From Microplitis mediator (Eukaryota; Arthropoda; Insecta; Hymenoptera; Braconidae): a stretch of DNA of 64,000 nucleotides. The notes beneath the pieces are model-generated. The model ran no database searches. It saw only the letters and a program-made list of their open reading frames with translations, and was not told the DNA's origin. Both the position numbers and the translations under genes were made by a program. Positions within the stretch are counted from its first letter, which is position 1. The number at the start of each line of letters is the position of its first letter. The stretch lies in contig NC_079974.1 of the NCBI RefSeq assembly GCF_029852145.1, forward strand, positions 14,137,041 through 14,201,040, written 5' to 3'. This document shows, one piece after another, positions 55,850 through 64,000 of this stretch.

Positions 55850-56846
55850 TTTACAAAAGCACGCGAAAACGCAGCGTCAGTTCTATCACTTATGCGTATA
55901 AAAGTAGCGCGACGATTTTTGTAGCGGTATTATTTCATTAACAGCGGTTTATCTTATATTTAGATTCAGTTAAATTGTAAATTGATTAAGGTACTTGGCC
56001 GATATTTTCATATCGTGTAGCGGTATTCTTTTGTTATTTACAATTATTATAAAAATCACTCCGACTCGATCGAATAGTGACACAAAAATCAAGTGTATTG
56101 TAGTCCGATCTCGGGTCGAGATAATCTGCGCATAAAAAGCCATAAGGCTACATAAGGACGCATAATTTAAAAATAAGTAAAAGTAAATAAAATTAATAAT
56201 AACCAAATTAAATGGTTTTATATCTTTTATAAGTGCAAACCATTGTAACAGTTATAGTGTTTAAGTGCTGTAATTGAAAAAGTAAATAAAGAGACAAAAG
56301 ATCATAATCTTAATTTAGTGAGTTCATTCGAAAATAGCACATAAGATTCTATCCTACTACCCCAGCCGCGCCCATTCAACCAACGTCTTCAGGGAGAGGC
56401 CGAGTGAGCTGCAAAGTCCTGGAGGGATACAACCTGCCGTACTAGAAGAAAAACTCATCTAAAGGTAAGTGAGAGACAATTAAAATATTTTCTCTCTATT
56501 GATCGATATATAAATGCAACGTGACCAAGCTCGAAGGCGTTTGGGTTCGTACTCTTCGAAAAACCCACAATAAATAATAAATATAGGAAGCGAAAATCTT
56601 CCTCGTATTCTTTACTGTTGTCCGCATCCTCCAAATCGCTCGTAAAATTTTTCTATCGCTACCAAAGGGAGAAATCCCGGATAATTAATTTAAATCTAAG
56701 CGGCGGACATAACAACTATAAGGAAGTTTTACCAACGGAAAAAAATTTTAAAAATTTTAATCGAAAATTCTGCAAAACTCAAAATCTTATCGTTTTTCGA
56801 ATTTTCCAAGTTTGTTTTTTGAATATCGCGAAAACTATTAGGGTTA
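55850..56846 (+). promoter_or_regulatory. 5' leader of LINE copy 2 (left part)
   Basis: Carries GCGTATAAAAGTAGCGCG (TATA-like, about 55896), AATAAAGAGACAAAAG (56285), and the block CCCAGCCGCGCCCA to CCTGGAGGGATACAACCTG (56365-56440) shared with 15369-15500 in reverse. The remainder to 56846 is AT-rich with an 85-codon frame (56618-56875) of unclear meaning. The leader is cut by the CACTA-like element and resumes at 62803. Confidence 0.5.
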
Positions 56847-57269
56847 CACTGATAGAAGGATTTAGTTGTAGTTAATAAGATTTGGTTGTATTTACGAAAT
56901 GATTTAGTAACGAACCTTGCAATACTAAAAATTTGGTTACAAGTACCAAATCATATAGTAAAGCTCATTTATTTCCACCAAATAAATATTTAGTAGTATT
57001 TAAGAAGCGATTTATTGGGGCATAATACATCATTTATTGGGATTAAAGAACTAATTCTTTTAACTTATTTTAGCGCATAACTTAATTGTTCTACTTAAAA
57101 TAAATTAAAATGACAATAATAAATAATTTTTAGTAAATATATATATCATTATAAAGAAAATAACATTTTATTATAATTTTTTATTTAAGATAAATAACAA
57201 ATTTTTAGTTAAATAAGTTTTAATTATACAAATAATACACATAATTGTAACATACATAAATTAAAAATT

Positions 57270-59795
57270 TTAAATTAAACTCCGTTGAGAAATGACATAT
57301 AAGCCATTTGGTAGTAAATGAGTATTTAAAGGTTTGATAAATCTCACAAAATCGACCTGAATAAAATAATCTGGGTCATTTTGTTTTGGCAACGTTAATA
57401 GATATCCTTTAATATGACTATTGAGCCTAATAGTTACACATTTTTTATAAGGAAAGTATACAGATTTATAGTCAGATAAAATAGTAGTGATAATGCCGAA
57501 TACAGGGGTATTTTCGGAATCATTAGATTCGTAGAAAGCGTATGATGACCGATATATAATTTTGTTAATTTTAATGGATTCAAAAGTTTTTAAATTATTA
57601 TTAGTCTGTAACGTAACAGTTGTACTTTTTCCAGGCTCAACAACATTTTTGAACCCTTTATCATGCACTGTTAAAAATAATTTGAAAATTACAATACAAA
57701 AGGAATTGAATTTTCATAACTAGATATTTGAATTGTATTTTCAATAAAAAAAAAGCTTTAAAGTTAATATACGTAATTTAATAATCAAGCTGGTATTCAA
57801 AATTAAGAAAAAACATATGAATTTTAATAAACGTACTTAAAATTTATACTTGATTTTTAAATTGTCAAAGGAAATATTGAAAATTCTAAAACATATATTG
57901 AATTTTAAAAATTCTATTTGAAATTTCATAGTTCTTATTTGAAAATTCAAAAAAAAGTATTTGAAAACCCAAAGTGTTAATTTGAAAATTCAAAAACGTG
58001 TATTTTAAATTATATATGAAATTAGTAATGAAATTTCAAGCACAAATGTATGTGTTTATTGCGTTATATACAATCTTTGAAAATTCAAACAATTTTTTTT
58101 ACAGTGTGTATAAATTTATCACACAAACCTAACTGTTTTTTAGCGAGAGTGTATAATATATTGATACGGTAATTTACAACATGAGCATGATGTTTAGATA
58201 TCTTATGAAAAGCTTCAGATCGTGAACATGAGTAGAATTTTGGTGGCCCTAGAATCTTTATTATAGTTGGATAGTGTACTAAATTGTGAAATTTAGCTGT
58301 TAAATGACCTTTAAACTTTTTCAAATTCAATTTGTGATGATGTTTTATCAATTCACGGAGATAAATTATATCATCATTTGACATAATTGGAGATGTAACT
58401 ATATTTATTATATCAAACAAGTGAGTGTACAACTGCCACGAAAATCATCTGGCGGAATTAAATCACCTATTAGTATTCCAAAATACGCTACCAAATAAGA
58501 CATTTCTGCTGCTGTAATAATTATGTGCTCTTTTGTAACATGACTCCCAGTTATTGCTGATATTTTATTCCCACAATCAGCTTCACAGTAATCAAAGAAT
58601 TTTAATCTATCATTTAAATGACTTAAAGTAAAATATTTATTACTAATGCAATGCTTAATGATTTTTGCCATGTCGTACCGACATATGCCTAAGTATAAAT
58701 CGTGCATAATATCAATTGTCCAGTTGCAAGTATTATGAAAAAATTTTATTTCATTTAAAACATATGGATTTTTGACACCATTGCAACGTTTCAATAAATC
58801 TGTTTCAAAATTGCTTTTATTTCTTAGAATATTTTCATTTTCTAATGTTAATTTTTGGGCTTCACTTTTAGGTGCTTGACAGAATTGACAATAATATTCA
58901 CTTATAAAACTCTCGTTAAAGCTCAAAAGACTGTTCAACGCCAAGTTATCACCTAAGACACCAATTAAACAAAATAGACGTTATAGTCTGTACCATCGAT
59001 ATTAATTTTGATTCCTTTATCAGCTAAATAATTGAACTCCGTTTTTATTTCTGCAAAACACCTTTCCGCTCCAAATTCTTTATAATCTGAATTATAGAAT
59101 AATTGAGCTAAGAAAATATTTTCAATTGTTGACGCAAATTGTGGTGGTAACGAAGCTATTAAACAGTATAAACGTCCAACTTTATAAATTCCGGCTGACG
59201 TAGACAATGGATTATTTATTTTAAAATCGTCATAGTACAGATATAGAGGTATAACAATTTTTCCTTAAAATATTTCGGAAATATTTCTCCATACTGTACC
59301 CTGAAATAAACTTGTGTAAATTCCTTGGCCATTTTTTTTAAATCCACTGTCAATAAAATTAATTATAACCCTGTAAACATGAGGCAACTCCAAAAAAATC
59401 TTCAATACACTACGAAGAGAAATCTCTTGTCCGAAGCAAGGTTTCTTAGTCCAAATAACCTCATTTTTTACTGTTTGGTTGTCGCTAATTTCACCAATCT
59501 CAAATTGACGTGGAGCAACATAGTATTTAGACTTTTTCAACTGCTGCATGCACCTCCAATTGGAATCAAAATTTTCGAAATAATTTATTTTTAAACAGCG
59601 TTCGATAGACTCATGATACTCACAGGGTATAACTTCTTTTACCTTTCTTAATGTATGTTCTAAAATTTTATCTGATAGCAGTTGAAATTCTTGTATAATT
59701 TGATGAATCAATGTTTGAGTCATTGTTGGGTTCCCATACATTTTACTCACAAATTTTAGAATTTCTTGTTCAACATTACTCTGAGCATTATCCAT
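57270..59795 (-). pseudogene. Transposase-like gene of the CACTA-like element
   Basis: From ATG at 59795: a helical N-terminal segment to HVYRVIINFIDSGF, an in-frame TAA near 59264, then IPLYLYYDDFKINNP and YKVGRLYCLIASLPPQ (to 58965). A shift leads into LGDNLALNSLLSFNESF, a CxxC element (YYCQFCQAPKSE), TIDIMHDLYLGICRYDM and IPPDDF. A second shift near 58430 leads to IIYLRELIKHHHKLN and FHNLVHYPTIIKILGPP, ending at a GTAAAA donor near 58105. After an intron (TTTTAACAG acceptor), the last exon 57270-57668 holds YFPYKKCVTIRLN and GYLLTLPKQND. The 'DIMHD...G.CRYD' and 'HYP...GPP' motifs belong to a widespread but poorly named family of arthropod transposon proteins related to TNP2-type transposases (recall, not searched). 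One stop and two frameshifts make it non-functional. Confidence 0.7.
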
Positions 59796-60023
59796 TTTTA
59801 GTTTTTTATTATCTAATTAAACAAATAAAATGACATATAACAATTAATTACAAACATTTAAACGTATCAAAGCCTTAATAACATTAAAACGTAATAATTA
59901 TAGAAAATTTTTTTAATTTACTATTTTACTTTGATTAAAACATATTTCATCTGACTGAACAATTAAAATAATATGTGATAAATTATCACTGATAATTTTA
60001 TTAAATTTTTTGACAATAAAAGT

Positions 60024-61311
60024 TTACTTCAATTGAATCTTATTTAATTTATTTAGCATATTGAAGATAAATGGTATCTGCACGTCTGCCTTTGTTTTTA
60101 TTTCATAAAGAGCCCATTGCAGGAAGTACCAGAAGCATTCACTTTCAAATGGATAGGCCAGTTGAAAAATTAAATAAAATTTAAACAATAAATCTAATGC
60201 TTCAGTAAATGAGTCGGCTTCATATCGGAAGCTGTCGATTTGAATATAAACTTTACGTAAATCTAATTCATTAGGTCCAACTACAATTAAAAAGGGTTGA
60301 AGCGTTGTCTTTGATTTAGCTTTTTGGTTAGTTTTAGCCTCACAAGCTTTTCCAATATCACCAGGAATTTTTACGTGTATGTAAACACTTTCTCTAGAAT
60401 TCTCAGCTTTCAAGTTCTTCAATTTCTTACGACCTTTAAGAATCACCAGATTTAAGAAAATATCAAGCTGAATAATATATTTACTTAATGATGAAACAAT
60501 TTTATCACTTTCTTCGAGCAACTTTAACTTATTTTTTTGTTCAAAAGTTAGTTTGTCCGATGAAAAATCCACCAGCTGATTGAACTTTAATAGCCAACGC
60601 TCACTTAAATTAATACAATGATCAGGGTATGCCTTTTCAAAATCAGTATTGATCTGTAAATAAAAAATAAACTAAGTCAGTTTTTTTTTAAGTACAGAAC
60701 GATTTTAATAGTTTCGTCATTAACATACGAATACATTACATGTTGACTCTTTTAAGGTTGGCCAATCATTGAGTATATCTGTAGCACTTAAATACTTGTT
60801 AGATATCACTTCCGATCTTCTGAGTTCATAAGATGATGTCCAATGTAACAAAAAGTTCGTCTCGGTGATGCTTCAGCCAGTTTTTACTGGCCACTCCAGG
60901 ATTATCACTATCACTTGCAATCACATGACTATCATCAGTATTTTTAATGCCTAATACTTTTCGTAGTGTTTTAATTAATGCCAGTGTATTACGGTATTTA
61001 TCAGTCAGTTTTCATTTTGAGATTTCACTGGCATTACGTAATGAATCTTTTTTTTTAACGGGAGGCACATAAAAAGTTTGAGTGCACTCAGCTGGAAAAA
61101 GCTCGACAATTATTCCCGCTAACTCTTCAATATCTTCGTTAGTGAGAGTTATGTTGAGTCTAAGACAATGTACAACGATGATGTCACATAAGACAGATAT
61201 CCAAGGAGCTTCTAAAGATATATTTTTTTTTCCACTAAAAAACAAAAGTTCTTTTCCAACAGGATGGTTTTGGAGTACTGTAGTCAAATCGAAGTCAAAA
61301 AACTTAGACAC
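60024..61311 (-). pseudogene. Accessory gene of the CACTA-like element
   Basis: Exon 1 from ATG at 61311: FFDFDLTTVLQNHPVGKELL, TNEDIEELAGIIVELFP and TFYVPPVKKKDS, a TGA at 61012, then KLTDKYRNTLALIKTLRKVL. A one-base shift near 60860 leads to HWTSSYELRRSEVISNKYL and LNDWPTLKES. An intron (about 60735 to 60657; GT start, TTTACAG end) separates exon 2: INTDFEKAYPDHCI, the frame 60024-60572 with SVYIHVKIPGDIG, FLIVVGPNELDLRKVYIQID and FESECFWYFLQWALYEIKT. The 'VVGP...VY..ID..RY' and 'FWYFLQ.A.Y.IKT' segments recur in proteins found together with this transposase in other arthropods (recall). The role is unknown; it may bind element ends or act in target choice. Confidence 0.6.
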
Positions 61312-62802
61312 TCTTTTAATTTTTTTTTTTTTGGAAAATTATCAATTTCAGAGTCAATAATTTAAACTGAACTATGTCCCTGAATGAACTCTATTGGTAT
61401 TTCACTTATCACTTCAGTTTCTGGGAAATTCAGAACTGGAAGTAATTCCAACTTCATAGAGTCTGTTATCTGTAAAACAAATCAAAGTATAATTTATACA
61501 TCTGAATGATACTGAAGTTAGCAGACGCCTAATAATTTTTGGATTTCTTTTGAGACGGTAAACCATAAAAAAAAAATATTTGAAAAAATTGCACCTGAAG
61601 TTTTTTTAATTTTCTGCATGTGCATATTTTTATTTTATTTTTTTAAATTAAATTGTTGAAAAACAAAAAATTCAAAAATTGTTAAATGTCTGCTAACTTC
61701 AGGATCATTACATCTGATTATTATTTTAAATATAACTTTTACAAGAATATAATTGACAATAATGATTCAATAATGATTCAATAGTAATAGAAATTTAAAA
61801 ATCAGATAATTCAACTGAAAATAATAAAACAATATCAAATAAAAATTCAACCTACGTATACGCTATATTTTTTTTTTTAAACGAAGGCGTAAACCAATAC
61901 TAGGTATTATTTCTTTTTGGGACTCTTCAGGAACATTATTAATAAATTCACCAAGAGTTTAAAGGTCAGTAATATGATTTACTAAAGATAAAAGGCACAA
62001 ATAAATACGAAAAGTTAGGATTAATTTAGAAAACAGAGTGTAAATGATTAAGATACTGAAGTCAGCCGACATCTAATAATTTTTGAATTCTTTTAAATAC
62101 GATAAATTCTATAAAAACAATATTTGAAAATATGGCACCTACAGTCTTTTTAATTTTCTACATGTGCATGTTTTTTTTTTTTTTTTTTAATTAAACTGTT
62201 GAAAAGAAAATTTGCAAATTGTCGATTGTCTGCTAACTTCAGGATCATAAATGATTGAATGACATATACGCAGTAAATAAGGTTATTTATTACATTGGAA
62301 TTAAATAACGGCGAACTTACCACATAAAATAGGGAACAATTCATCCAAATTCCAGGATTTTAAGAGCTCTTCCATACTTTGAAATAATTCAGTTGAAATA
62401 ATTCAAAATTAATGTTTTTAAAATCACTAAATTGATTTGAAAATCACAACACTAACTGCGATTGAGACGAAATTCACTATACTGTGAAAGCGGTGATATA
62501 TTCACACACATACGCTACACTGATATTTCCCACAAATACATACGTAGTTTTCAATTCCAAACAAGCCATCTACCGACAAAACTTACCAAAGAAATATTTA
62601 GTACCGATTACCAAATATTTAGTTAGTGGAAACAAATATTTATTTTACCATCATAAGATTTAATTGAGATAACAAAATGATTTTTTAAATTATAACAAAT
62701 TACATTGATGGGCACAAAATATTTTGTTCTCCCAAATAAGTGACTAAAAATTTTGTTACTAAATCCATTTAGTACTCAGTAATAAATCCTTCTATCAGTG
62801 TA

Positions 62803-63466
62803 CTAACAGCTTGCGTGACTGTCACGTTTTTATAATTCCAATACGAAAATCTGTTTCATAAGTAAAAAATCTTTTAAAAAAAATATTCAAAGTGATTATT
62901 AAGTCTAATTATTTGGCACTCTATGTGTATGAATCTATTTTCTGCATTTCTTAGCCGTTTCAAAAGTGAATTCCCAATCATTCAAATTTTGTAATCTAAC
63001 TAACCTCAAAAGTGGCCTAAATGCTGCTGACACTGAGGTATGGTCACTAAACCTATGTCTCCCTCAAAGATTAACCAAATTGTAACCGCTATACCAGCAA
63101 AAACACTTAATAAAAAAAGAGGAATACCAAAGAAAGGCGCTGACATCAATATTTGCGTGGAAAATAACCTTAATTCGACAGTTACAAGCACCCAACCTAC
63201 CATCGGCAGGAAAAGGAAACGAATTCAGTGCTCACTGCCGCAAGACAACTGGATTTCTACCTTTTTTAACCCGCCAAAAAAGAGAACAAATAAAACTAAT
63301 CCGGTCAACGAAATGGAAGACTTAGATCGACGGAACACTCCGAGCGAATTGACCTGGCTAGCCTCGTATCTTGCTACCATGCGAAAAGAAAATAAATCCT
63401 TTCACGCAGATACCAGCGATCAGATCAAAGACATGGCCAGAAAGCAAGCGGACGCTATTAAAAAAA
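62803..63466 (+). pseudogene. LINE copy 2: leader end and ORF1-like N-terminus
   Basis: The leader resumes after the CACTA-like element. From ATG at 63040 a frame runs to the border of R at 63467: a basic N-terminus (AKTLNKKRGIPKKG), RKRKRIQCSLPQ, NWISTFFNPPKKRTNK and a coiled-coil-like WLASYLATMRKENKSF / DQIKDMARKQADAIKK. It resembles the layout of ORF1 at 13950-15140 (NMLEYFKRKRED followed by a coiled coil) rather than its exact sequence. The reading frame continues for about 28 codons into R (63467-63549), which is not native sequence. The gene is truncated and cannot be functional. Confidence 0.55.
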
Positions 63467-64000
63467 TCTGTCTATCGGTTGACCCTGCGGGCCAGCCCCA
63501 AAACTTCCCGCTGTTTTTGAGCTCCTTGAGCTCGAAAGCATCATTGTAAATACATACTTTCGTATGCCATTGTTTTCGAAAAAAAACCGTTTTTTAGCAT
63601 TTCTTTCTCCCACGATATCTCGCAGACGAATTAACTGATTTCGATGGTTGAGGTGGCAATCGAGGCGTTTTGTTGGGTTCTAGAGCTGATTAGATTTTGG
63701 AATTGTTTGGTAGAGTCGTTTCAAAGATATTCACAAATAACCGTTTTTTAGCATTTCTTCATTCCGCGATATCTCTCGAACAGATTAACCGATTTTGATG
63801 GTTGAGGCGGCAATAGACGTATTTTATTGAGTTCTATAGCTGAATAGATTTTGGAATTGTTTAGTTCAGTTGTTTCAAAGATATTCGCAGAAATCTGGTT
63901 TTTATCGTTTATTTCTCCCGCGATATTTCTTAGACAAATGACCCGGGCAATTGACCCGTTTTTGTAAATTCTGAAGCTGATCGAATTTTGGAATTGTTTG
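63467..64000 (+). repeat. Dispersed family R, left part of a copy (runs off the window)
   Basis: TCTGTCTATCGGTTGACCC, then CTTCCCGCTGTTTTTGAGCT, then three monomers of about 156 bases starting CGTTTTTTAGCATTTCTT near 63587, 63743 and 63898, each with GATATCTC, TTAACCGATTTTGATGG and GGTTGAGGTGGCAAT. The insertion cut the ORF1-like frame of LINE copy 2 at an A-run. Confidence 0.8.

Larger units (their letters stand above)
56847..62800 (-). mobile_element. CACTA/EnSpm-like DNA transposon with complete ends
   Basis: CACTGATAGAAGGATTTA at both termini in inverted order, TA on each side; length 5954 bases. Subterminal regions (56860-57060 and 62580-62790) are full of short ATTTAGTAAC/GTTACTAAAT-like words, as in CACTA subterminal repeats. 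Two decayed genes lie on the minus strand: an accessory gene (about 61311-60024) and a transposase-like gene (59795-57270). The uncoded stretches are 57000-57260, 61312-62580 and the introns. Confidence 0.8.

Noticed and set aside
56618..56875. 85-codon frame considered as a gene
   Set aside because: It runs across the left end of the CACTA-like element at 56847 and has no recognisable feature.

Overview
The window is a repeat-dense, AT-rich piece of an animal nuclear genome. Introns are GT-AG, microsatellites are long, and the transposons are of types common in arthropods. I judge it to be an insect, probably a parasitoid hymenopteran, but the species is a guess. Only one complete host gene is evident: a minus-strand GCK-III-type Ste20 kinase (GckIII, the STK24/25/26 family; exons between 40849 and 44656). 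A terminal exon of an unrecognised plus-strand gene lies at 1767-1930, and an orphan first exon of a dUTPase lies at 15774-15878 with a one-base frameshift.

Almost everything else is mobile DNA, layered by nesting. Coding elements are: a minus-strand LINE (11617-15180) with ORF1 and endonuclease-RT, whose RT core is deleted; a Ty3/gypsy element of CsRn1 type (26354-30776) with gag, protease, integrase and a deleted RT core, whose 5' LTR carries an inverted piece of the LTR; a pogo-type element (30781-33574) that lost its DDE domain; a 5.95-kb CACTG-ended CACTA/EnSpm-like element (56847-62800) with two decayed intron-containing genes; the 5' part of a second LINE split by that element; and the C-terminal relic of a P/THAP9-like transposase (7129-7772).

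Non-coding elements are unusually varied. There are long near-perfect foldbacks (5241-6394, 38084-39594, 47311-47822, 48916-50885, 51492-52314), a hAT-like foldback with an 8-bp target duplication that was itself hit by a second element (34366-36834), several MITEs, and a set of families with CCC...GGG ends and 2-bp duplications. Several of these have interiors built from short palindromic tandem units (TTGGGCCAAG, TACCGTAATTTACGGTA, CCACCGTGATTCCACGGTGG, ATATATGATCATATAT). RNA-derived elements include a complete tRNA-derived SINE with a 14-bp duplication (53134-53436), a 5S rRNA-derived sequence (19062-19160) and two tRNA-like fragments.

By region: 1-10 kb holds MITEs, foldbacks and palindromic arrays; 10-16 kb the LINE and dUTPase exon; 16-24 kb nested AT-rich TIR elements and the 5S relic; 24-34 kb a minisatellite element, the gypsy element and pogo; 34-40 kb nested foldbacks; 40-45 kb the kinase; 45-55 kb foldbacks and the SINE; 55-64 kb LINE copy 2 interrupted by the CACTA-like element and ending in a dispersed repeat (called R here). 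The layout fits a gene-poor, transposon-trapping segment.
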